From NCBI GenBank assembly GCA_964528055.1, contig CAZGQM010000008.1, positions 62,001 through 126,000 on the forward strand: a stretch of DNA of 64,000 nucleotides, given 5' to 3'. The stretch is from Geoanaerobacter sp964528055 (GTDB lineage Bacteria > Desulfobacterota > Desulfuromonadia > Geobacterales > DSM-12255). The first letter of the stretch is position 1, and each line of letters opens with the position of its first letter. The notes under the pieces are model-generated. The model was not told where the DNA came from. It did no database searches and saw only the letters and a program-made list of their open reading frames with translations. The translations under genes and the position numbers were made by a program. Positions 26,480 to 35,230 of the stretch are shown here, piece by piece.

Positions 26480-26988
26480 TTACTCCTCCCACTCTTCCCA
26501 CCCTAGCGGTGCCCGATTCAACTCTTCCCGGTAGTGTCTCCATTGTGTTAGGAACTGATTCATCAACCTCTTAAAGCAATCATTATGGTGCCTCTCCAGC
26601 AGATGCGCCATCTCATGGACGACAAGGTACACAAGAGCATGGTGCGGCGTCTTTGCCAATTCCAGATTCATCCAGATGCGGCGGCCTTTATACTGCAGGT
26701 GCCCCATTTGGTTTTCATCTTCTTTACACCCCAGTCGGCAACCGACACACCCATGATCGGCTCCTTCTTCTCTATCTGAGCGGGAATCTGAGACTTCAGC
26801 TGCTGCCGAAACCAACCTGAAAGTAGACGCCGCCGATAGTCTGTATCTGCTCCTTCCTTCACCTGCAAATCTATCGTAGTACTGTCACGAATGGCGACTC
26901 TGGCATGGCCTTGGTGCGGTCCCCCACCGCGCAGTTCGTCGCAGCTTTTCCAGAGGGATGAGAAGAGTTCGGATTTCTTTACGGCCAT
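26480..26988 (-). pseudogene. hsdM-ygjP fusion scar (type I restriction locus remnant)
   Basis: From the ATG at 26988 (AAGGA six bases upstream) the first 22 codons read MAVKKSELFSSLWKSCDELR and GG, the N-terminus of type I methylase HsdM. The frame then passes straight into the back half of a YgjP/SprT-like metallopeptidase (RLLSGWFRQQLKSQIP, GVKKMKTKWGTCS). Near 26690 a one-base frame change is needed to continue into RIWMNLELAK and the zinc motif HEMAHLLERHH, ending WEEWEE. The middle of an hsdM-(hsdS, hsdR)-ygjP locus seems to have been deleted, and the remaining gene is frameshifted. Confidence 0.75.
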
Positions 26989-27025
26989 CGGGTATCCTTG
27001 GATGGATTTGCTAACCGGAAAAATG

Positions 27026-27060
27026 ATAAAGCCTCTCTGCAAGCAGCGGAGAGGCTTTAT
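27026..27060. terminator. Bidirectional terminator upstream of the hsdM-ygjP scar
   Basis: ATAAAGCCTCTC / GAGAGGCTTTAT is a 12-bp perfect stem with an 11-base loop, A/T-rich on both flanks. Confidence 0.65.
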
Positions 27061-27114
27061 CTATTACCAGAAATGGCAGGGGCTGACTATGGATACTTTT
27101 TCACACGAACAAAT

Positions 27115-27143
27115 AAAAGCCCCACGGGAAAACCCGTGAAGCC
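27115..27143 (-). terminator. Terminator of the tRNA-Leu transcript
   Basis: On the minus strand the stem around CACGGG / CCCGTG with extending G-U pairs ends in GGCTTTTATTT, 11 bases after the tRNA 3' end. Confidence 0.65.
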
Positions 27144-27153
27144 TTGTATTTAA

Positions 27154-27240
27154 TGGTGCCCGGGACCGGGGTCGAACCGGTACAGCCTTGCGACCGAGGG
27201 ATTTTAAGTCCCTTGCGTCTACCAATTCCGCCACCCGGGC
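27154..27240 (-). tRNA. tRNA-Leu (anticodon UAA)
   Basis: An 87-base cloverleaf including an encoded CCA: acceptor GCCCGGG / CCCGGGC, D-arm with TGGCGGAATTGGTAGACGC, anticodon stem AGGGA / TCCCT with loop CTTAAAA (anticodon TAA), a class II variable arm and T-arm with GGTTCGACC. Its 3' end faces the sparse, pseudogene-rich region at 20-27 kb, a usual side for island insertion, but no duplicated 3' end was found by eye. Confidence 0.95.
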
Positions 27241-27291
27241 CTACAATCCTTCCACGCCAGTGACGTGGAGCAGATTCAATCATTCACAAGA

Positions 27292-27573
27292 TTATTCTAT
27301 GTCCACTCTCTCTCGCAATTCCTTACCAGTCTTAAAGAATGGCACTCTCTTGGCAGGGATGCTTACAACCTCTCCACTCTTTGGATTGCGTGCCTCGCGG
27401 GCGCCACGCTCTCGAACGGTGAAGCTTCCGAATCCTCTGATCTCAACCTTTTCACCACAGCGAAGTGCATCACCCATGGAATCGAAAATAAGATTAACGA
27501 TAGCCTCTGACTCTTTGCGAGTAAGGGAACCATTCTCTTCTGCCAGCTTATCTATCAGCTCACTCTTGGTCAT
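27292..27573 (-). CDS. ihfB: Integration host factor subunit beta
   Basis: A 93-residue DNA-bending protein of the HU/IHF family. GFGSFTVRERGAREARNPKS is the beta-arm region; the RNPKSGE variant and position right after rpsA are typical of ihfB. It would pair with IHF-alpha, of which only a broken copy is visible here (21863-22102); another intact copy must exist elsewhere if IHF is functional. It is the last gene of the aromatic/rpsA gene string. Confidence 0.9.
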   Translation of the reverse strand: MTKSELIDKLAEENGSLTRKESEAIVNLIFDSMGDALRCGEKVEIRGFGSFTVRERGAREARNPKSGEVVSIPAKRVPFFKTGKELRERVDIE

Positions 27574-27637
27574 TCATCACCTCTGTTAACGGTCATTTTT
27601 TCTATATTCAGCGACCACATCAGGCGGTCAGTCTAAT

Positions 27638-29392
27638 TTAATTGTCACCATTCTTACGAAGTCCACCCCGGAGCAGGTCACCGAGATTAGAAGTCGCTTC
27701 CTTCTGGGAACCCATATAATTCTCTAGCTCGGCCTTCTCTATGGCCGTCTGTAAGGATTTGATCGAAAGGCCGATCTTCCTGTCGTTGACATCCACATTA
27801 AGGACAACAGCTTCAAGCTGGTCCCCCACCTCGGCAAAGCCTTTGGGGGTAGGAAGCTTTTCCTGTGAGAGCTCGGAGACATGAACCAACCCTTCAATCC
27901 CCTCCTCGATCTCCAGGAAAATCCCGAAGTCGGTAACAGAAGAGACCTTACCGGTTACCCGGGTGCCGGGCCGGTATCTACGCGGTATCTCGCTCCAGGG
28001 ATCAGGGGAGAGTTGCTTGACTCCCAGGGAGAGTCGCTCACCTTCAACGTCGATGTTCAGAACCACAGCCTGCAGTGTCTGCCCCTTTGCGTAGATCTCA
28101 CCCGGATGCTTGATCCTCTTTGTCCAGGAGATATCTGAAACATGCACAAGTCCGTCAATACCATCCTCGATGCCTATAAACATGCCGAAATCAGTGATAT
28201 TCTTAATCTGTCCTTCTATTTTTGTGCCTACAGGGTATCTTTCGCCAATGACTGTCCAGGGGTTTACCTGGGTCTGCTTGTAACCGAGGGAAATACGGCG
28301 GTTGGTAGGATCCACACCAAGCACGATGGCGTCAACAGTCTCATCAACGGTAAGAATCTCGGAGGGGTGCCGAACACGACGAGTCCACGACATCTCGGAG
28401 ACATGGATCAGTCCCTCTACTCCATCCTGCAGAGCCACGAAAGCTCCGTACTCTGTCAGGCTCACAACCCTCCCCTGTACATGCGTACCTATGACATACT
28501 TGTCAGCCACATCTTGCCAGGGATCAGGCATGGTCTGCTTGAGCCCGAGAGATATCTTCCCCTTGGTCCCGTCATACTTGAGAATCTTTACATTCAGCTT
28601 GTCCCCGACCTTCACTGCCTCGGAAGGGTGATTGAGACGCCCCCACGACATGTCGGTGACATGGAGTAGGCCGTCAAGCCCGCCGAGATCCACGAAAGCA
28701 CCATAGTCGGTAATGTTCTTGACAATCCCTTCAAGAACCTGACCTTCGGCAAGGTTCCCCAGCGTCTGCTCCTTGAGCTTGTCGCGATCCTCTTCGAGAA
28801 GTACCCGTCGGGAGAGGACAACATTCCCGCGCTTCCGGTTCATCTTTATGACCTTGAACATGGCAGTCTGCCCGATGTAGCGATCCAGGTTGCCGCTGGG
28901 GCGAAGATCTACCTGGGAAGCCGGGAGGAAAGCCTGTACCCCGATATCAACGGTAAGTCCGCCTTTTACCTTGCCAACGATCTTGCCTTCAATGGTACCG
29001 CCCTCGCCACCTGCATCGTTAATCTTTTCCCAGGCAAGATGGCTCTCTGCCTTCCGCTTGGAAAGGACAATGTAGCCGCGCTCGTTTTCCTCGCGCTCGA
29101 AGAGAACCCGGACGTCATCGCCAACCTTGATAGTCAGGTCGCCGTTATCATCCATAAACTCGCTGGCCTGGATGCACCCTTCAGATTTGTATCCGACATC
29201 AACCAGGACGATATCCTGGTTCACCTGAACTACAACACCTTTCACGATCTCGCCCACCTGCAGCTGCTTTATGCTGTCGTTGAACAGATCGGCGAACTCG
29301 CCGTGCGCACCCTGCTCGTGTTCATCATCCACATCGGCAAAGCGCTTGATCGGCATGTCATTCCGTTTGTCCAAATTCTTTTCCTCGCTCAT
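27638..29392 (-). CDS. rpsA: 30S ribosomal protein S1
   Basis: A 584-residue protein with six S1 (OB-fold) repeats; typical units are GAFVDLGGLDGLLHVTDMSW, GAFVALQDGVEGLIHVSEMS and GIFLEIEEGIEGLVHVSELS. It binds mRNA leaders on the 30S subunit. The start is placed at MSEEKNLDK (29392) because GAGGGGG lies about 10 bases upstream; the longer frame from 29446 adds 18 residues not expected for S1. ispH lies upstream and ihfB downstream. Confidence 0.93.
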   Translation of the reverse strand: MSEEKNLDKRNDMPIKRFADVDDEHEQGAHGEFADLFNDSIKQLQVGEIVKGVVVQVNQDIVLVDVGYKSEGCIQASEFMDDNGDLTIKVGDDVRVLFEREENERGYIVLSKRKAESHLAWEKINDAGGEGGTIEGKIVGKVKGGLTVDIGVQAFLPASQVDLRPSGNLDRYIGQTAMFKVIKMNRKRGNVVLSRRVLLEEDRDKLKEQTLGNLAEGQVLEGIVKNITDYGAFVDLGGLDGLLHVTDMSWGRLNHPSEAVKVGDKLNVKILKYDGTKGKISLGLKQTMPDPWQDVADKYVIGTHVQGRVVSLTEYGAFVALQDGVEGLIHVSEMSWTRRVRHPSEILTVDETVDAIVLGVDPTNRRISLGYKQTQVNPWTVIGERYPVGTKIEGQIKNITDFGMFIGIEDGIDGLVHVSDISWTKRIKHPGEIYAKGQTLQAVVLNIDVEGERLSLGVKQLSPDPWSEIPRRYRPGTRVTGKVSSVTDFGIFLEIEEGIEGLVHVSELSQEKLPTPKGFAEVGDQLEAVVLNVDVNDRKIGLSIKSLQTAIEKAELENYMGSQKEATSNLGDLLRGGLRKNGDN

Positions 29393-29470
29393 CAACCCGA
29401 TACCCCCTCGTGACGTTTCATAACTTTTTATACGTTTAGCCGGCATACACTAGCACAGAAAGAAAAAAAT

Positions 29471-30319
29471 TCAACCGTTTTTGTCCCTATCGATCTGACT
29501 GATACGTTCCAGGACTTCATCGATCAGCCATTTCGGTGTCGAAGCCCCGGCAGTTACGCCGACCCGTGCGACACAGTCAAACCAGTTTGGGTCAAGCTGC
29601 TGGGCTGTTTCAATATGGTGGGTGTGGGGCTGCAACTCGGCGCAAACCTCAGCAAGTCGCTTCGTATTGCCGCTGTTGAAGCCGCCGATTACTATCACGC
29701 AATCCACCTGCCTGGCAAGCTCCTTGGCTGCCTCCTGACGAACTGCCGTGGCATCACAGATGGTATGAAAAACACGGAGCTCGCTACCGAGCTTGAGACA
29801 CTGGCGCACCACATCCTCCAGGTTCTCGAAAGACTGGGTGGTCTGAGCCACCACACCTATCATGCTCATCCTCGGGAGCCGTGCAGCCTCCTCTCCCGAG
29901 CCGACCACATAGACCTTCCCTTTGGCGTAGGAGACTATTCCCTGCACTTCCGGATGATCGGCATCCCCCACAACCACGACATCATAACCGGCCGTGGAAA
30001 GGCTCTGGACATGTTCCTGCGCTTTCTTTACAAAGGGGCAGGTGGCATCTACTATCTCAAGCTCTTTCCGAACAGCCTCTTCAAGTTCAGCAGAAGTGAC
30101 CCCATGTGAACGTATGATAATGGTCCCGCTCTCCAGCTCAGAGAGTTCCTTTAAAACCTTGACCCCCATATCCTCCAGCTTCTGCACTACCTGGGGAGAG
30201 TGGATGATCGGCCCGAGGGTAAAAGTCTGTCCCCCCTTGTCTGCCGCTTCAAAGGCCATCTGCGTGGCACGTTTGACACCGAAACAGAAACCCGCCTGCC
30301 TGGCAAGAATGATCTCCAT
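29471..30319 (-). CDS. ispH: 4-hydroxy-3-methylbut-2-enyl diphosphate reductase IspH
   Basis: A 282-residue enzyme for the last step of the MEP isoprenoid pathway, making IPP and DMAPP. The three cysteines that hold its iron-sulfur cluster lie in AGFCFGVKRA (about residue 12), DATCPFVKKA (about 96) and CDATAVRQ (about 188). RSHGV and HPEVQGI are the substrate-binding histidine segments. It follows cmk after 12 bases in the aromatic/rpsA operon. Confidence 0.95.
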   Translation of the reverse strand: MEIILARQAGFCFGVKRATQMAFEAADKGGQTFTLGPIIHSPQVVQKLEDMGVKVLKELSELESGTIIIRSHGVTSAELEEAVRKELEIVDATCPFVKKAQEHVQSLSTAGYDVVVVGDADHPEVQGIVSYAKGKVYVVGSGEEAARLPRMSMIGVVAQTTQSFENLEDVVRQCLKLGSELRVFHTICDATAVRQEAAKELARQVDCVIVIGGFNSGNTKRLAEVCAELQPHTHHIETAQQLDPNWFDCVARVGVTAGASTPKWLIDEVLERISQIDRDKNG

Positions 30320-30331
30320 GCTGCAACTCCT

Positions 30332-31063
30332 CTACGGTTTCAAAAGGGATGCCGGAGTTGATCCGACAGAGTGAAGCCGATCCTTTATTACCTTGGTCAT
30401 ACCTTCAACCACCTCATCTATGCTTATCGTGGTCGAATCCACTGCAATGGCATCCTCGGCCTGACAGAGAGGAGCATGGGCACGCCCTTCATCCTGCCTG
30501 TCACGAGCCGTCACTTCGGCAATGGTCTGGTCCAGATCAACCTGCTCTCCCTTTTCCTTTAGCTCAAGGAAGCGTCTGCGGCCCCTCTCCTCTGCCGATG
30601 CGGAAAGGAAAAATTTGAGATCTGCCTCCGGAAATACCACTGTACCGATATCCCTCCCCTCAAGAATCACACCGCCCTCCTGACCCATAGCACGCTGTGT
30701 GGCAAGGAGGAGTTCTCGAACGGTCTTTTGGCCTGCGATTCTTGAGGTCAAAAGACTGATTTCAGGAGTGCGGATCAGACCGGAAACATCCTCTCCGTTC
30801 AGGATAATACGGGAGTCACCATCTTCATTCCTGAAGGTTAGCGTCGCCTGGCGGCAGACCCTCATAACTTCGGCTTCGTCGTCCTCGGCAACTCCAGAGC
30901 GATGTACAGCCAACGCAAGAGCCCTGTACATGGCGCCCGTATCTATGTAGAGATAGCCGAACGACTCTGCCAGTTGCCTTGTAATGGTACTCTTCCCGGC
31001 CCCGGAAGGTCCGTCGATAGCAATGACAAGGCCTTTCAAGCGCTTTTCAGCCCCAGCGCTCAT
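30332..31063 (-). CDS. cmk: Cytidylate kinase
   Basis: A 243-residue NMP kinase with the P-loop GPSGAGKST (about 18-26), followed by YLYIDTGAMYRALAL and the CMP-binding LEGRDIGTVVFPEADLKFFL, both diagnostic of Cmk. It phosphorylates CMP and dCMP. The ATG overlaps the aroA stop (ATGA). A 20-residue tail after the core is not conserved. Confidence 0.95.
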   Translation of the reverse strand: MSAGAEKRLKGLVIAIDGPSGAGKSTITRQLAESFGYLYIDTGAMYRALALAVHRSGVAEDDEAEVMRVCRQATLTFRNEDGDSRIILNGEDVSGLIRTPEISLLTSRIAGQKTVRELLLATQRAMGQEGGVILEGRDIGTVVFPEADLKFFLSASAEERGRRRFLELKEKGEQVDLDQTIAEVTARDRQDEGRAHAPLCQAEDAIAVDSTTISIDEVVEGMTKVIKDRLHSVGSTPASLLKP

Positions 31064-32349
31064 CTACATGCCACCTTCTCAATAAGGGATAAAAAGGTAG
31101 GAAACGACGTGGCAATACATGCTGTATCATCAACGCTGGTCTCTCCGACGGCTGTCAGACCGGCCACCAGCATTGACATGGCAATCCGGTGATCTCCGCG
31201 GCTCTCGGCCGCAGAGCCGGCGAGTTTCTCAACGCCATCGATCTCCATCCCGTCCCCGGTCTCTTCGACTGTAACACCCGCACGTCGCAGATTAGCTGCC
31301 ATGGCGGCAATCCTGTCTGTCTCCTTGACCCGGAGCTCGTGTGCATCCCGGATGGTGGTCCGTCCCTCGGCAACAGCCGCTGCCACTGATATAACCGGGA
31401 ATTCGTCGATGGCTCGCGGCACGACATCTCCCTTGATCTCTATCCCCTTGAGGTTTGATGAACGGACCAGGATGTCGGCCACCGGCTCGCCAGATAGCTC
31501 GCGACAATCAAGCAGCTCGATTGAGCCACCCATGCCGGTCAGTATATCCAGGATACCGGTTCGGGTAGGATTGACCCCGACCCCACGAATCAGGAGTTCA
31601 GAATCTGGAACGATAAGGGCTGCCACAATAAAGAACGAGGCGGACGAAATATCGCCCGGCACGGTTATATCGCGCCCCTCCAACTCGCGACCGCCACGAA
31701 CAGCCACACCGCCTTCAAAGGTCTCAACATCCGCTCCGAAGTATCGAAACATCCGCTCTGAATGATCGCGGGAAAGAAACGGTTCGGTCACACGGGTTTC
31801 CCCCTCCGCATAGAGCCCAGCCAGCATGAGTGCAGATTTTACCTGGGCACTGGAAACCGGCGATGCATACTCTACCCCCCTGAGCTTATGCCCAAGAATG
31901 GCCAACGGCGCCTTTTCCCCTCCTGCACGACCGTATATTCCGGCCCCCATCTGCGAAAGGGGGGTAATAACCCGTTTCATGGGCCTGCGTCGGAGGTACT
32001 GGTCGCCGGTAAGCACTGAGAAGAAGTTCTGGGCAGCCAACAGGCCACAGAGGAGACGCATGGAGGTCCCGGAATTCCCGCAATCTACAACATCTTCCGG
32101 TTCAACCAGCCCATGGAGGCCATTTCCCAGAATGGTGAGGAGTTCCCCATCATCCCGCGTCGTTATCCCCATCGATTGAAAGGCTTTGAGGGTTGCCATG
32201 TTGTCTTCGCCGCGCAGAAGTCCACGAACCGATGTGGTCCCCTTTGCCAGCGAACCGAGCATGATGGAACGGTGGGAAATCGACTTGTCCCCAGGTACGG
32301 TTATCTCGCCACGCATCCCTTTTGCCGGGGATACTCTGTATGATTGCAT
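31060..32349 (-). CDS. aroA: 3-phosphoshikimate 1-carboxyvinyltransferase (EPSP synthase)
   Basis: A 429-residue enzyme of the shikimate pathway joining shikimate-3-phosphate and PEP. Recognised by PGDKSISHRSIMLGSLAKGT near the N-terminus, GNSGTSMRLL (about 91-100) and the C-terminal RVKETDRI and GDHRIAMS. The ATG at 32349 has GGAGAG upstream; the frame from 32376 is an extension. Position between tyrA and cmk is operon-like. Confidence 0.95.
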   Translation of the reverse strand: MQSYRVSPAKGMRGEITVPGDKSISHRSIMLGSLAKGTTSVRGLLRGEDNMATLKAFQSMGITTRDDGELLTILGNGLHGLVEPEDVVDCGNSGTSMRLLCGLLAAQNFFSVLTGDQYLRRRPMKRVITPLSQMGAGIYGRAGGEKAPLAILGHKLRGVEYASPVSSAQVKSALMLAGLYAEGETRVTEPFLSRDHSERMFRYFGADVETFEGGVAVRGGRELEGRDITVPGDISSASFFIVAALIVPDSELLIRGVGVNPTRTGILDILTGMGGSIELLDCRELSGEPVADILVRSSNLKGIEIKGDVVPRAIDEFPVISVAAAVAEGRTTIRDAHELRVKETDRIAAMAANLRRAGVTVEETGDGMEIDGVEKLAGSAAESRGDHRIAMSMLVAGLTAVGETSVDDTACIATSFPTFLSLIEKVACR

Positions 32350-32351
32350 GA

Positions 32352-33287
32352 TCAACTCTCCTCTCGCGGTTCGCATGCCCTGCGCTGCGCATCAGCGGAT
32401 GGCAAAGCATCATGCGTCCCACCTGTCACGAGCCCATCCCGGTACTCCTTGGAGCGGGCGAAGAACAGCTCCAGTTTATCTCCATCGCCGCTGGCCACCA
32501 GAGCACGTAGTTCGGCATAGTAGCCGGCGAAAAAGTCCATCATTTCAAGAAGTGCCTGGCTGTTCTGCAGGGCTATGTCCCGCCACATCGCCGGGTCTGA
32601 CGATGCAATGCGCGTGAAATCCCGAAAGCCGCCAGCCGAGTACTTGAGCAGGTTTTCGCCATATCCGTCGTACTCTCCAACGGCATTGACCAGGCTGTAG
32701 GCAACCATGTGCGGAAGGTGGGAAATGGCACCTACCACCCGGTCATGCTTTGCCACGTCCATCATCACCAGATCGCTGCCGGCAATCTCCCACATCCGGA
32801 CCACCTTTTCCAGCGCAGCCTTGTCGGTAGTGGATGTCGGAGTGATAATGCAGCGTCGGCCCTGATAAAGGGTCGAGAAAGATGCGTCCACCCCGGACCT
32901 CTCGGTTCCGGCAATCGGGTGACCGCCTACAAAATGGCATCCGGCCGGCATCAGCGGCTCACAGGCTGAGACGATCTCCTCCTTAACGCTTCCGCCATCG
33001 GTAACGATGCATCCAAGAGCAAGGAAGGGGGCAATTTCAGCTACGATACCTGCTATGGTGCATACCGGCGTGGCAATAAAGACCATGTCCGCACCGGCAA
33101 CACCTTCTGCAGGGTCGTGGCTGTAGCGGTCAATGACCCCAAGCTCGACAGCCCGCTCCAGGTTTGCCTTACCGCGACCGATTCCGACAACCTCGCCCAC
33201 CTCCCCCTTTTCCCGGAGAATACGTGCGAGAGAGCCGCCGATGAGTCCGACACCTACTATGGCCAACCGCTTGATCAGCGGCATCAT
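32352..33287 (-). CDS. tyrA: Prephenate dehydrogenase
   Basis: A 311-residue enzyme converting prephenate to 4-hydroxyphenylpyruvate for tyrosine. The N-terminal Rossmann motif GVGLIGGS (about 12-19) binds NAD(P), and GGHPIAGTERSGVD and ISHLPHMVAY form the prephenate site. No ACT domain is seen at the end, so feedback control may be weak or absent. It lies six bases after pheA and two before aroA. Confidence 0.93.
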   Translation of the reverse strand: MMPLIKRLAIVGVGLIGGSLARILREKGEVGEVVGIGRGKANLERAVELGVIDRYSHDPAEGVAGADMVFIATPVCTIAGIVAEIAPFLALGCIVTDGGSVKEEIVSACEPLMPAGCHFVGGHPIAGTERSGVDASFSTLYQGRRCIITPTSTTDKAALEKVVRMWEIAGSDLVMMDVAKHDRVVGAISHLPHMVAYSLVNAVGEYDGYGENLLKYSAGGFRDFTRIASSDPAMWRDIALQNSQALLEMMDFFAGYYAELRALVASGDGDKLELFFARSKEYRDGLVTGGTHDALPSADAQRRACEPREES

Positions 33288-33293
33288 TACCTC

Positions 33294-34370
33294 TTATTTG
33301 GCTCTGGGATACGAACCGAGAATTTTTACGAATTGACAGAACCCCTTCAACTCCTGCACCGCATCTGCAACCGGTTGCTCACTGATGTGCCCGGCAAGGT
33401 CGAGGAAAAAGATGTATTCCCATGCCTTGGTCTTGTTGGGACGGGACTCGATCTTGGAGAGGTTTACCCCGCGCTTGGCAAACGGCTCAAGCATCCGGTG
33501 GAGGATGCCTGGTTCGTCCTTCACCGAGAACATGAGCGATGTCCTGTCATCCCCGGATTTCTCGGCAAGGCGACTCCCGATAACCAGGAAGCGGGTGACG
33601 TTGTTCACCTGGTCCTCGATCCTCTCCCTGACCACCTTGAGGTCGTAGAGAGTTGCCGCGTACTGGCTGGCAATGGCGGCCGCAGAGTAGTCCTCGCTGA
33701 CGATCTGCGCAGCAAGGGTGGTTGAGGCAACATCCACCAGGGGTACGTTGGGAAAGTTCTCGGTCAGCCAGCGACGGCACTGGGCCAGAGGCTGAGGATG
33801 GGAGTAGATCTTTTTGACATCTTCAAAACGGCCGGTGCGTGACAGCAGGTAGTGGGAAACCTCCAGGATCACCTCGGCATTGATCGTCAGGTCGCTCTCC
33901 ATGAACATGTCGAGAGTGTGGGAGATGACCCCTTCGGTGGAGTTCTCCACCGGCACCAGGCCGTAAAGGGCCCGCCCCTTTTCCACGTCCTCGAAAACAG
34001 CCGGGATCGACTTCTGCGGCACAAGCTCTGCAGAAAGTCCGAAATGCTGCATGGCTGCCAGATGGGAGAATGTTGCCTTCGGGCCGAGGAACGCAACCTT
34101 CATAGGGGCTTCCAGGGCCAGTGAGGCGGAGATGATCTCGCGGAAGACACTTCGGACCGCCTCGGAAGGGAACGGCCCCTTATTCACGAGGGCCAGACGA
34201 TCATAAATCTCTCGTTCGCGACTCGGAACATGAAACTCGCGGTTTTCGCGAGACTTCAGGCGACCCACCTCCAAGACCAGCTCAGCACGTCGGTTAAGGA
34301 GCTCCAGAATGCGGTCATCCACAGCGTCGATGTCGTAGCGCAGCAGCTCAAGGTTTTTTTCGTCGGACAC
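33294..34370 (-). CDS. pheA: Bifunctional chorismate mutase / prephenate dehydratase
   Basis: A 358-residue P-protein. Residues about 5-85 are an AroQ chorismate mutase (RYDIDAVDDRILELLNRRAE). About 90-270 is prephenate dehydratase (GPKATFSHLAA, VPVENSTEG, and the usual T-R-F motif in NNVTRFLVI). About 280-355 is an ACT domain (ESRPNKTKAWEYIFFLDL) for phenylalanine inhibition. It begins the visible aromatic operon pheA-tyrA-aroA-cmk-ispH-rpsA-ihfB. Confidence 0.95.
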   Translation of the reverse strand: MSDEKNLELLRYDIDAVDDRILELLNRRAELVLEVGRLKSRENREFHVPSREREIYDRLALVNKGPFPSEAVRSVFREIISASLALEAPMKVAFLGPKATFSHLAAMQHFGLSAELVPQKSIPAVFEDVEKGRALYGLVPVENSTEGVISHTLDMFMESDLTINAEVILEVSHYLLSRTGRFEDVKKIYSHPQPLAQCRRWLTENFPNVPLVDVASTTLAAQIVSEDYSAAAIASQYAATLYDLKVVRERIEDQVNNVTRFLVIGSRLAEKSGDDRTSLMFSVKDEPGILHRMLEPFAKRGVNLSKIESRPNKTKAWEYIFFLDLAGHISEQPVADAVQELKGFCQFVKILGSYPRAK

Positions 34371-34476
34371 GGAATGTCACCTGCAGCAGGGTGGGATCAG
34401 GAGGTCAGAGGGTGCCGTACTTTATAGCAAGGCATCTAAAAAGGCAACAGAATTCAGGTTCCATCAAGAAAAGCAG

Positions 34477-35220
34477 CTATCCCACCACAACCTTCGCATC
34501 AGGGTTCAGCGGGTTGGTCCTCACGGCCAGGGAAAAGAGGTAGGGATAATCATTTTTCAGGTGCTGCATATAGAGGAGCCACTGGTGCAGGAGATGGGTA
34601 TACGCTCTCTTGATGTCCCCCGAGAGGTGGTCCAGATCGGTCTCGGGTAGAGCAGAGAAATCGTGTCGAGCCTCCAGCTCTTCGACCAGATGGAAAACCG
34701 CCCAGAGGAGTTCGGTGAAATCGTCATGCTCCAGCAGGTTCGAATTCTCTAGGAGCCCCAGCATGAACTGCCGCCTTGACATCAGGAAGTCGCGCAACCC
34801 CGCAAGGTCACCTTGCCGGCTGTCCACCCGTAACTCAAAGGACTTTACAAAATCCAGCGCCCCCCTGAAATCGGTATCCTTCCACAGCCCGGAAACCTTA
34901 AAGTGCCCCGGCAAGGTCCCGCAATCCCGCACAAAACCAAACCCGTCGCGCATAAGCTCGGTGCCGACCTCGCTGAAGAAGACCCCGATAACCATGTTCA
35001 TCTTCTGGCGTAGCGCATCCCGCTCCCTTGCCTTCAGCACCCGCTCTATCATCAGGGTGACAAAGAGAACGTAGATCGGGAGAAAGGCAAGGTTCCCCAG
35101 AAAACTCAGCCCGATTTCCCGCGGATGGCCGTAGAAAAGATATTCGAGACCATACAGGGTCAGCGACACCGCCAGCATCACCCAGATCATCTTTTCGCTT
35201 TTCATCATGGAACTGATCAT
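34477..35220 (-). CDS. Hypothetical membrane protein
   Basis: A 247-residue protein with two N-terminal membrane helices (about 10-28 and 36-58) and a long helical cytoplasmic part (LKARERDALRQKMNMVIGVF, HLVEELEARHDF). No family is recognised. It starts 11 bases after the FtsX-type permease gene, so it likely belongs to the same transcript and may work with it. Confidence 0.6.
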   Translation of the reverse strand: MISSMMKSEKMIWVMLAVSLTLYGLEYLFYGHPREIGLSFLGNLAFLPIYVLFVTLMIERVLKARERDALRQKMNMVIGVFFSEVGTELMRDGFGFVRDCGTLPGHFKVSGLWKDTDFRGALDFVKSFELRVDSRQGDLAGLRDFLMSRRQFMLGLLENSNLLEHDDFTELLWAVFHLVEELEARHDFSALPETDLDHLSGDIKRAYTHLLHQWLLYMQHLKNDYPYLFSLAVRTNPLNPDAKVVVG

Positions 35221-35230
35221 GCAATAACTC

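Noticed and set aside
27154..27180. tRNA 3' end as an attachment site with a direct-repeat partner
   Set aside because: No second copy of this segment was found by eye in the 17-27 kb region, and no integrase gene is visible.
29393..29446. Longer start for ribosomal protein S1
   Set aside because: It has no ribosome-binding site and adds residues not expected in S1; the ATG at 29392 is better placed.
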